Source: Heterobasidion occidentale (Eukaryota > Basidiomycota > Agaricomycetes > Russulales > Bondarzewiaceae). From it: DNA of 64,000 bases. Positions within the stretch are counted from its first letter, which is position 1. Each line of letters opens with the position of its first letter. The stretch spans positions 1,612,001 through 1,676,000 of the forward strand of contig JBCAQO010000008.1 in assembly GCA_039111635.1 (NCBI GenBank). Reading direction: 5' to 3'. Under the pieces are notes generated by a model. It was given only the letters and a program-made list of their open reading frames with translations, made no database searches and was not told the origin of the DNA. The position numbers were made by a program, and so were the translations under genes. Below, in pieces: positions 46,748-59,113 of the stretch.

Positions 46748-49700
46748 TCAAGGGGCAAAATCTCGAAGGTGCGTCAGCACATTGCAGGCAACAGCAGGGG
46801 GTTTCTGTGCTTACCAGCCTCGTCCAGTAGGGTGTCTTCGTCCAAGCATGCCTGGATCCAATCAGCAACTACAATGTTGCGCCGCTTGGGTCTAAAATGA
46901 CCGAATTAGTCAAGCAAGATGCCGCAGAAGAAGTGTGATAGTCATCATCGTACTTGGATGTTCTGGAGATCAGCTCACGACGACGGCTATCATCGCGCTT
47001 GTCAATTATGACATGTGTGAGCTTCGGGTCGTCTAGCTCAACAACGGCCCCTCCATTCTGAATGATCAGCTTATTGATCTCGAAGAAACTGCCAAGGATT
47101 AGTGCGTGGCCTTTGAGTAAACGTGGGACATACTTTCGGCTTATATCGTCTTCGTGCTTGGCCTTGCACGGCATTCCGTGCTTCCTAGCATTATCAGGAG
47201 AGTCCAGGTAAAAGCATCTAGCAGAATGTGGAAGTCACGATGCGGACGTGTACAAAAGCGAGGATGAACATGGACATACAGATGTTTGAAAATAAGCTCT
47301 TGATCATACTCCATGGTGTCGTCATTTTCGCCCATTTTCACGTCAACGCTGGGCTCAGTCTATGGGAGACGGTCAGAGATGGTCATAAATTCGAACCTGC
47401 AGGAGATGTACTTCTGGGACTGAAACTGCCAGCTTCGACTAAATTTATCATCAAACAAAAACGTCACAAAGGAGTCGAATGAACATACGGAATCCTGAGA
47501 CACCTCATTATTCGTCGATTCCTCTGGTACGTCCACGGATAACCACTCGTCATCGTCATCAACAGGCTCTTCGAAAACCTCATTATCCGAATCAGGATCA
47601 GTAGCTGAGTCCGAAATCCCTGCCGATGTTTGGGTGGTGTGCTTCTGTTGGATTTGAAACCAATCTCTCAGCTCTGAATCCTCGTCCTCGGTATCCGTTT
47701 TTTCATTGTCTTCGTGTCTCGATTCTTGCATAGGTTCGGGCGCAGTTGGAGTACCTGATTCTCCCACAGCATTCAACTCGTCGTTCGCGTCACCATCATC
47801 CTCGACATTGTAATCACCACTGTGCATCCGCACGGCAGTGGCGTGGAAGAAGTACCTTGAAAGCGCCCTTTGAGCTTGAGATATAAGAAGAGTTGTAAAA
47901 ATATACTTCTTTGTCATAGCAACTTTCTCTGATGCAGCTACACAGTCGATAATCCACTGCGGTCGGATGATATCGTGCAAGCCCTTGTCCATGATTGATT
48001 TGATATCGTACGCTATTCCAATATCAGACACCGCGTGTCAATTGCAGAATGTACTCACGGGTTGTACTCCCTCCATAAACCACTAAAAGACCAGGCTGAT
48101 TCTTTGCAATTTGGACAATTCTTCCGCCATTTGCCCGAATTCTGAAATAAGTGGGGTGTATTGAATAAAATATCTTATTCAACATGTCTGTAGCTTACAT
48201 CTTGAAGATTTCTTGTTTGTCTGCATCTCGCGTTCTTGACCTAGGATCTGATACTGCCGCTGAATAGGTGTCAGGCGTGCCTTCACATCTTTCGAACACA
48301 AGCACTCACTGAAAGTCATCCCCTCAAATAAGTCGGATTCGACTTGTACGTCCTTGACGTTTGTGCTTTGATATTCCGGTAGCATCAATGGCTTGAGAGG
48401 TCCCTTAGACCCCAATCGGATATCGAAAAAAGCGAAGCCCATACCTTTCCATTGCCCCTGCGTTTCTTTGTGGATTTGCTTTATGGAAAAGAGTCGGTTT
48501 AGCATTCTTCGCTCCAAACAGAGAGCGAGAGCGCATACCCTGCTTCATTCTCTGCCTTCCTTTTCTTTTCAGACCGTTGACTCTCCATAACAGCTGCATA
48601 CAGACTTTCAAATACTGTTATGCCACGAACGATCGTGGACGCATACCTGTAGCAGTTACGCAATCATGAATTGACAGATCATCACGGATTGACAAGGCTC
48701 TCGGGAAGCGCATCGTCATGCCGAGGTGATACTGGTCTAAAGCGAATGAGTTAGGACATGGAGTGAGGAGATATTCATCTTCCATGCATACCTGAAGATG
48801 TAATCTCAGCAGCCTTGACCTTGATGATGAATGAACTGTGCGAGGTTTCAAAGCTTTGAGCAAAGAATGCGGATTGACCCGTAAAACAAGGACTAACTCT
48901 TCAGGGTCGAGGTACACATCGCCCTTATCCTCGAGAGACCTCGCTGCGGTTTGCAAAAAGCTGGGTGAGTTTTGTTGATCCCAGGTCTTCCATGGTTTGT
49001 CTCGAATCCACAAATAGTCCGTGTAGGAGAATCCAGAGCCTATCCGAACGAATGTGCTGTATCTGTTTTGAGGGCACTCTCAGCTGATGTACTAAGAAGA
49101 ACGAGATTTTCCTACTTAGGCTCCTCTCCTTCATCAGAATTGCGATCATCAAGTACGGCACATATGAGTGTCGAGACTCCGCCTCCTCGTCTTCCAGATC
49201 CGTAGTTGGCAGCTAGGCTATTTGATGAGGACATTGCAGGAAACGCACAGAGGACTACATTGGCACCCACCTACAACTAAAACATCGACAGTCTCTCCCA
49301 TATTATCCTATGCAACGGCATGAACTCATCGAAGGCTTCGGAGGCTCACGGAGAACATACCATGTATTCTGGTTTGACCTGTTCACGTCACGTCAATAAG
49401 GCATAAACAAAACGAGTCTCATCAAAACTTGCCTTGATCCAATCGCGATTTCGGCCGTCCAAAACATACTCTGCTTCTGGATGTTTCATTACTAACCCTT
49501 CTCCTCTATTAGCCATGATTTCGTCCATTTTTTCACGGACATCTTTTGCAGTTCTGGCTTCAAATTCTGCAACAAATTCGATTCGCCCGTGAATCTCCGT
49601 AATATATGCTTTAAGATTGCGCTTGCGAAATTTGGTGGACCTGTGAATGAGGGACATGCCATTCAAGTAGAGAAGATCGAATATCTTGACTGAGACGGAA

Positions 49701-51360
49701 CAATTAGCAACGAGGGCGAGATCTTAGATAGTAAAGCACTTGGGCGCACAGCATGGCCTAGGATTGAGTTCTTTCTTGTTGTCGTCTAAGATACGGAATG
49801 ATTAGGGCGATATGAGGATAAACAGAAATGTTGCTTACTCAATGCAGCAGTCTTGAGCGTTCCGAATGGTAGATTTTTCTCAGAAACTGGGTCCCAGACA
49901 AGCATTTCTCCATCCAAGATGATACTGAAACCGATGTTAAGGCAGAGTCTCTGTGAAAAGAAGTAACTCACTCTTCTATCCGCTCATCAAATGCAGCATC
50001 GACGAAGGGTGTTAAACTTCCTGTGCCGACATGCTTGCCATACAGATATGTATAGTCTTTGCCTTTCCTGTCGTGGATTGAGCGAATATTGCAGAATAGA
50101 TGGATGCTCGCTCACCTCGAACAATAGAAATATTCATTGCCTCTTTTGTGAAGTTGTATGCGTTCCCCATCTAACTTTTCCTCCAAGATGAATGTTCGTC
50201 CTCCCATGTCTTTGACCGATTCTTCTATGCGCTTGGTCGGCCTCTTGCAGAGCATGGGTGCGAAAGCATGAAACAGTTGCACCGCTTTTTCCTGCATTGA
50301 CTCAGTCGCAAAAACATATCATGAGAAACGGTGTATACCTCAGCATTCAGCCGGCGCGCAGGATCCCAGAGCTCCCATGCAACTTTTTTAAGGTCTGAGC
50401 AGGTATTGAACAAGTCGTGGGCATCAGGGTGAAAAACCGAGAAGATTGTGGTTTCTTTAACGTTAACATTCAGGTCTGCGCAAAAGGTTGGCCTGTCGTG
50501 ACCCCCTATGCTTTCAGTAGCGGCGCACGTTACCTTTCAGAATAATTCTTACGATCCAACGCTGTTCTTCCGGCGTGGTAGAGTTGTATATGCGTTGCAA
50601 AGTTTTGACCTGAGCGTCACTGTAAGCGAAGATAAGAATACGTTCAATGACAGAGCTCTGAAGCGATGATGGTACACACTGTTTCCCAATATTTTTGGAA
50701 AGATCGTCCAATATATCATTCAGCTCATGGACTGATAACGAACTCTCAGTCACGGAAGACCGCTTGTTGACGACTTCGTACAGGACAAGAGGGAAATCCC
50801 CAGATGATCTCTGAGTCGTCGAATAAGTCTGCCTGTGTTGCTACACCCTTATAGGGGAGTGAAAATTGCGCACGTATCTGTCTGAAGGCTTCTTCCAGTT
50901 CAGAAGCTGGATTGCATCCGGGTCCTTTGAACCTAATGGAATCAGTTTAATGTAGGCCTTCGCCAAATTCTTTTCTTTCAGGCCATAAATTGCTCGCTCG
51001 CGATCTTTCTGGGGCAGAATGAGGCGAAGGACAGGGTAAAGGTCGTAGCCCACTTGTTTTCGCCAATGCTGAGCCACAATTTAGCCTCTACATTCACTAT
51101 CACCGGAAGCTCAACAGAAAGCGTACATCAAACCATGCATGTAGGAGCTTCCGTCTTTTCTCTGGCTTTCTCTCGCTCTGTAGTTTGTCAAACAAGCCAG
51201 CAACCACAGAGAATGGAGCGGTTCCATGGCGAACTGGAGGTGGTGGTGGGAAGTCGGGTTCTTCATCGAACGGTTGTGCAAGGATTGGGGAACTTGGAGG
51301 AGAGGTGGGAGCAGGCGTAGGTTGCATCATTTGAGTATTTGCGGTGTTGAGAGAAGTCAT
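46748..51360 (-). CDS. LIG4: DNA ligase IV
   Basis: ATP-dependent ligase of non-homologous end joining, acting with XRCC4/Lif1. The N-terminus is proline-rich and followed by the DNA-binding domain (FSVVAGLFDKLQSERKPEKR; YDLYPVLRLILPQKDRERAI). The adenylation motif I is EEKLDGERIQLHKRG with its Lys; also seen are ILDGEMLVWDP (motif III) and RGEGLVMKHPEAEYVLDGRN with DWIK (motifs IV-V). The OB-fold domain is followed by two BRCT domains. The first has YDIKSIMDKGLHDIIRPQWI. The second has GGAVVELDDPKLTHVIIDKR and NIVVADWIQACLDEDTLLDE and ends ADFAP. An acidic linker separates the BRCTs (47540-47800). At least fifteen short introns. Start MTSLNTANTQMM at 51360 is the first ATG of the frame. Confidence 0.93.
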
Positions 51361-51584
51361 TCAAAACAACGTTCGATTCGCGAGCCACTTCTGACGATGT
51401 TCTCGTCAGTGGCTCAAAGGAGGCGACAACTCGACGAAACCACATTACGTTGCGTAGCTTGGTCAGGCAGATCTCGTGACCGTTACGCGTCGCAGTGTTT
51501 GGAGTTTGCCCCTGCTTGCGGCTACGGCGCTCGGACTTTCACACTATACACATACTAATTTCTATACTACCCGCCGCCTCCCTC
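51361..51584. promoter_or_regulatory. divergent promoter LIG4 / Nim1-family kinase
   Basis: 224 bp between opposite start codons, with one ACGCGT box at 51485-51490. The two genes probably share regulatory DNA. Confidence 0.5.
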
Positions 51585-54120
51585 ATGCCTACTCCAATTA
51601 GCCCCCGGATGCCGCGAAGAAACAGAAAGGGAGACGACCCCAAGGTTATTGGTCTCTGGAAGATTGGCAGGACCATTGGGAAGGGAAGCTCCGGTGAGTC
51701 GATAGATTGTAATAGGATCCGAACCGTTTTGCTTGACCCGCCGGTCTCAATATGGCCCAGGTCGTGTACGTATTGCTCGACACTCGAAAACGGGCCAGTA
51801 TGCTGCAGTCAAGATCGTCTCCAAGGTCGCTTTGATCAATTCTCGAATGTCGATGCAGGGCTTAGAAGAACAAGCTGACCGTGTCCTCCTTGGGATCGAG
51901 CGGGAGATAGTCATCATGAAGCTCATAGACCATCCAAACATCATGCGTCTTTATGACGTATGGGAGACATCGACAGAGCTGTATCTCATCCTCGAATACG
52001 TCGAAGGAGGCGAATTGTTCGATTACCTCTGCACCAAGGGACGACTGTCTTCCACTGAGGCCTTGGAATATTTCCAACAGATCATATCCGCTATCAAATA
52101 TTGTCATCGGTTTAACATAGCCCATCGCGATCTCAAGCCCGAGAACTTACTCCTTGACAGCGACAAAAATATCAAGGTTGCGGACTTCGGGATGGCGGCC
52201 TGGCAAAAAAGCAACAGCAGCGGAATGCTACAGACCGCATGTGGGAGCCCACATTACGCTGCACCGGAGGTCATAGAGGGACAGGCATATAATGGGTCGA
52301 TGGCAGATATATGGTCTTGCGGTGTCGTCCTCTTCGCCTTACTTGCTGGGCGGCTTCCTTTCGACGACGAAGATCTCCATACTCTACTCGAAAAGGTCAA
52401 AGTCGGCAAGTTCGCGATGCCGCCGGATATCGACTCCAGAGCAAAGGACCTCATTTCCAGAATGCTTGAGAAGAACGTCTCGAAGAGGATCACAGTTCCA
52501 GAGATTCTAAAACACCCTTTCTACGTCTCCCACAAGCCGAAGGCCATCTATGATATCCTCCCCAATCTTGACCAGATCGCACGTCCTCTGGCAAATGCGC
52601 TTGAGATCGACCAAGATATTCTGGCAAACTTGCGTACTCTATGGCACGGCACGCCGGACCACGAGATTATCAAAAAGTTGACGAATGCCGACCGGACTTG
52701 GGAGAAAGCGGTCTACCATCTCCTGATTCAGTTTCGCGCGAAGCACGCTGAGGAGTATAGTGAGCAACAGGAGATGATGATGCAACAAGCGCTAACCAAA
52801 AAAAGTAAACGAACAAGCTCAGCGCGTAGTAGCCCCGACCCTTCTGCAGCTCAACCGACCCAATTGGGTATGCTGCCCTCTACGATTCCTCCTCGAGCAG
52901 ATCCTCCTACTCCTCGCCGTGCTGCCGGGCGTAATCTCAAGCTTCTTTCGCCGACGATAGAAGGAGCTTTGGATCTTGAGAGGTCGCCAGTGACTCCCGG
53001 CCTTGACACACCACAGGATTTCTATTCCCCCGTACCCGACATCACCTTGACCACTGCTACTCCTGCTCAATACTCCAAATCCCCATCAGCACACTCGCCT
53101 AACATTCCAGGATCTCCAAACCACCCTACGACCCCTATTTCCCCTCTTTCACCTTCTTCTCCAATATGGGAAGCATTGAACATGGCGCCCCGGGACATTC
53201 CAGAGATACATGACGAGAAGGTCCAGCAATTTTTCCACCAGATCGTAGAGCACCTCAATGTTATGCATATGCGATCCCCTGTTGTCGCATCTGGGGAATA
53301 TCTGCCGCCTACTATCGAGTCGCCATCGCCCTTCGCGCAAATGACTAAAGGTGATAGAGCACCTAGACCTGACACGTCTCGGGCTACAACCCAGCCGCTC
53401 AGTATACGTCGAGTCCTTCGACGCCCGGCTCCATTGACTCTAGACACGAACAAGGAGAACACACCTTACGCTAGACACGAGATTCTGGATCATCTAGATG
53501 GGGCCGCCGTTGCTCGCAAATCGTCCTTGTCGAACAAGAATGAAAGAAGGGCAGCACTAGCCGACCGACATGTGCAGATCATCGAGCCACAAGAAGCCGT
53601 GCGGGGAAAGCTGAGACGCAAGCGAACAATATCCGCGACACCAAGCTCACCCACCGCATCTGATGTCTCCTCTCTACCTTCTCCGTTGTCGCCTACTTGG
53701 TTCGGAAACCTGTTTAAACTCAAGGCCGTCACATTCAGTCTCCTCTCAATCCATGATGCCGATACCACGCGTGATGAATGCCGAAGGCTTCTCACTATAA
53801 TGGGCGTACGTGTCGTGCTGACCCGGGCAGAGACTCTCGGAGTCATCAAATGCAGGATGGACGACAGCATCGACCCGCTGGGGACCACGAAAGCAGTGAG
53901 GTTCCGCGTGGAAGTACATGGAACAACTCCAAGCCAGCTCGTCGCAGGATATCGGACTGCTTTGCATCTAATCCAAGAGAAGGGATCCCTGTCCACGTTC
54001 AAGGTGGTGTACAATCGGTTGCGGAGGGAGTGGGATCTGGACGCCCCGAGAATACCTCTTCCGGCTCCGAGTCCTGCGCTGGCTGAAAGTAGCAGATTTG
54101 CAGAGCTGATGTACTCGTAG
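51585..54120 (+). CDS. Gin4/Cdr2-like (Nim1-family) serine/threonine kinase
   Basis: Cell-size and septin-associated kinase family (Hsl1, Gin4, Kcc4 in yeast; Cdr1/Cdr2 in fission yeast) that restrains Wee1 and times mitosis. Exon 51585-51693 and exon 51761-54120 give 822 residues. The kinase domain spans about 20-285: Gly loop IGKGSSGRVR, catalytic Lys in AAVKIVSK, loop AHRDLKPENLLL, KVADFGMAAW, APEVIEGQAYNGSMADIWS. A disordered, Ser/Pro-rich region follows (about 370-650). At the C-terminus there is a compact region (FKLKAVTFSLLSIHDADTTR to FKVVYNRLRREWDLD) resembling the KA1 membrane-binding module of this family. The tail is shorter than in yeast Hsl1. Which paralogue it matches cannot be decided by eye. 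Confidence 0.9.
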
Positions 54121-54233
54121 GAAATCGGACTTAACTCATGAGCATGGTATATCTGCCCTGTGGACTTGTACGATAGCACGGACCATCAGTATCATCATAC
54201 ATCCTAAAATACATGTACAAATACCACATCGTA

Positions 54234-55012
54234 TCACATTATCCCATCCATAGCCATGATTGTGCTGGCAAACCGCGAAGGAGGTTCTGTGGAGAGCGGT
54301 GCCTCAACGACATCCATGGCCTGAGGTTCATCAGAAGTGGGATTTGGGCCGAGCTGTAGCGTGAAGTGTTTTCCGACTCGCGAAAGCACGGAAACCTCGG
54401 GTTTGGCACTGGTTATTCGGATGAAACGTAGCATTTGTACATACGCGACCTCGATTTGGTCCCACTTGCGGAAGAGAGCAACGTTGGCGGGATGTGTGAG
54501 ATCTGGTACATCTGGAAGAGAGTTCGATGAACAATTAGAAGGATAGAGACAATGTGACACACCCATGCCGGTCCGATACTCATTAATCTCCTGCAGCTTC
54601 ATTTCCTCTAATTTCTGCTCCTTCACACTCTTCGGTCGACCTTTCCTCCTGAGGGATCTCTCTTCATCCAATTCTGCATCATGTCGAGCAAGCCATACGG
54701 CAACAATCGAGTGCAGCTCCTCCAGGGTCAACTCTCCCTCTTCTGGCAGAGCGTGATAGAAAAATCCGTAAAAGTTGACTGTGAAGAGCGATATTATGCA
54801 ATTGGAGAAAGGACAGGGGAGCTATATGGGGATCGACCTTTTGATGAATGCTTCTTCCATCTTTTTGACGCCTGACCAGCAAGTTTGCTTTGCCGGAGCT
54901 GGGTACGAGCAAGCTGCCCAGCTTTGCGAGATTGTGGGTGAAATATCTTCTCCTTTTTTGCTGGTTTTGCTTTTGCCTTGGTGGAAGAGTTCTCACTTGT
55001 AGAAGATGTCAT
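54234..55012 (-). CDS. TMA16: translation machinery-associated protein 16
   Basis: Nuclear 60S ribosome assembly factor. The N-terminus is basic (KEKIFHPQSRKAGQLARTQL), matching the HPxSRKA motif of Tma16. Then come NFYGFFYHALPEEGELTLEE, WLARHDAELDEERSLRRKGR and LEEMKLQEINEYRTGMD, and the end has DLTHPANVALFRKWDQIEVA. Three or four exons with 50-60-nt introns; about 210 residues. The stop lies 113 bp from the stop of the convergent kinase gene. Confidence 0.88.
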
Positions 55013-55527
55013 TTTTGTGGTATATCGAGATCCAAGTGAAGGGCTCGAGAGACAAGAGAGGACAAGGGACTCTTAGACTCTCTTAGAAGGCAAAATTTAT
55101 CGTTGACCAATATTCACTGGCCAATGCACTGGATCAGAAATTGTTTGTACTTGTTGAAATCTAACGCTGCAGCCAAACAAGACCACATGTGAATCGTAGG
55201 TTTGAGATCTTGGTCCTGCAGAATGACGAGACTCGCAACTTTCGCGGAGTAGGGAAATATCATTACCCTGGCTCACCTAACTCGGATATCATATATTCTC
55301 GCCCACCCATCGTCGACGATGGTCTAAAAGTGAGTGCTGCCAATGATTTTGTTTCTTTCCAACAGCCTGCGCCACCGAAGGCTATGCCTCAAAGCATACA
55401 GTTCTGGAGAATGTCTCGGGTCATTGTCAGGGGTGTCTCTTGAACGATCGGCTGCCACAGTTGCCTGTATATAAGGGTTGCATGAGGCATTTCATTCCCG
55501 ACTCTGACCTCTTCCCTATCATCTGGC
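55013..55527. promoter_or_regulatory. divergent region TMA16 / F-box-like gene
   Basis: 515 bp between opposite start codons. A TATA-like word (CTGTATATAAGG) lies at about 55464-55475, some 55 bp before the F-box gene's ATG. No gene seen. Confidence 0.45.
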
Positions 55528-56598
55528 ATGATGGATTCTCTCTCGACGCGCCTGCAGCACCTCCTGGTTATTGACCCCATCATACTTCAAACTTCTCAGC
55601 CTTCCTGGCCTTATCTCCCCGTCGAGCTCATCCAACGCATCCTCGAGGAAGCTTGGACTTCACCCCTGACCGGAGAGGAGGTGACCAGCCTGCTCACTTC
55701 CCTTCCCCTCGTCAGCAAGACGTTTCTCGCCATCTACAACCGAATCGCTTTTCGAGACGTGCATATTGCCACCGAAGATTACTCTGATCGCTTTCAACCC
55801 CTTTTGAGCTCGCGTACCCCAGAGAAGGAGGCCTACTATGAAGCTCACCCTCTCCTATCTATACCGTCGCCGACGAGAATCAACTCCTCATGTCGCAGTA
55901 TCACCTTCCACATCCCAGGTCTTGGGGACTACCCCGGCAAGGACCCCATCCAGCTCTATAGCGAAAACCATCCCATGGGACAAGCCCTCTCCGGGACCCT
56001 CTACCAGCTCAAGCGTCTCCCCTGGCTCCCCTCCCTCCGACACATAACCATCGAGTACACCAATTGGGGATACAACGACATCTTCGATCAGGACCGCCTC
56101 GTTGATTTACCACTGCGCGTATCCACTCTTGAGCTTCGCTATCTCTTCACGGCCAACATAGGAAAGCGCTCCATCCGCGGTCTATCAAATCGCTACTTCG
56201 GTCGTCAACGCTGGCGCAGTGGGCATTACTCTCTACCAGGCGTCCGCGAGCTCATAGTAGCAGGGGATTGTCTCGACATCGTCGTCGACGTCGCGCATAT
56301 GTGCCCGTCGCTGAAAATGCTTGAGGTGGACGAGCTCAAAGGGATCTCCGTTCTGGCGCCGCTTCCACCGAGCGTGCACACGCTTGTGCTCCGCGGCGGA
56401 CGTGGGTTCATACTGGATGACGAGAGTCTTCAGGACATGCAACTCGAGCGCGCACTGAAGAACAAGCTATTCGGCTCATCGGAACCTTTGTGCATCATCC
56501 TGCAATCAGCGAGTGTCGACCCAACCGTGTTCGAATATGCCGTGAATCTATGCCAGAATCACGACATCAAACTCACCCATCGCTCTATATATGTTTAA
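55528..56598 (+). CDS. intronless F-box-like protein
   Basis: 356 residues in one frame. The N-terminal motif SWPYLPVELIQRILEEAW (about residues 26-43) followed by LPLVSKTFLAIYNRIAFRDV is the pattern of fungal F-box domains, which bind Skp1 in SCF ubiquitin ligases. The rest has leucine-rich spacing (RVSTLELRYLF, MCPSLKMLEVDELKGISVL, PPSVHTLVLRGG) that suggests irregular leucine-rich repeats for target binding. Such genes are numerous and variable in mushrooms. The target is unknown. Confidence 0.75.
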   Translation: MMDSLSTRLQHLLVIDPIILQTSQPSWPYLPVELIQRILEEAWTSPLTGEEVTSLLTSLPLVSKTFLAIYNRIAFRDVHIATEDYSDRFQPLLSSRTPEKEAYYEAHPLLSIPSPTRINSSCRSITFHIPGLGDYPGKDPIQLYSENHPMGQALSGTLYQLKRLPWLPSLRHITIEYTNWGYNDIFDQDRLVDLPLRVSTLELRYLFTANIGKRSIRGLSNRYFGRQRWRSGHYSLPGVRELIVAGDCLDIVVDVAHMCPSLKMLEVDELKGISVLAPLPPSVHTLVLRGGRGFILDDESLQDMQLERALKNKLFGSSEPLCIILQSASVDPTVFEYAVNLCQNHDIKLTHRSIYV

Positions 56599-56866
56599 CC
56601 TTTTTATCTATGATACGGAGGGGAAGCACCTACTGTAATCAACAATGATAATCTCTAACCTAATGGCCAGTATAATACTCACATTTCTCCCGTCTCTCAT
56701 ACTTAGAATCATAACATTGCTGTTTCTTGCCAAGTGACCACAACGAACAATCTGCTCTGCGCATTTGTCGTGATTCCATCTTGACTTACAATTACAGAGT
56801 GAACACAACCCTCGATAAGGCCGCAACTTTGTGTGTAACGTCCTCAGATCAAACAGGGAGCGTGGG

Positions 56867-58706
<1,840 letters not shown>

Positions 58707-59113
58707 AGTGGCAAGAGTGCCAACAACGTTGTCTCGCGAGTGTTGTGTCGATGTCAGGATCGCCATACGAGGTGTGCGACACTCCATAAGCGGGTGGACG
58801 CTGCAGGATATGGGGTCCTCGACAACGAGTCTAAGAAATCAAGAGGAGAGGCTGACGATCAGGATAGCTGTCGACTGCGCGGGTCCTCAACCATCTCAAA
58901 GCAGAATTTTCCTTACGTCAGACGATCCACGTGCTTCTTATCGACGCTCGACTCAGGTCTTAGTACTAGTTGTTGAGCTCTTGCGGTACACCAGTGGTAC
59001 ACCTGCCGATACACCGAATTCTTTTTTGGCATGGGACAGAGGTACACGATCCTGAAGCATGGACTTCTCAGTCTCGGGGAGAAAAGGCTATACTTTTTGA
59101 AAGCACCGGACAT
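58707..59113. promoter_or_regulatory. divergent region zinc factor / carboxypeptidase S
   Basis: 407 bp between opposite start codons; it must hold both promoters. If the zinc factor starts at 58787, its first part belongs to the coding region. Confidence 0.45.
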
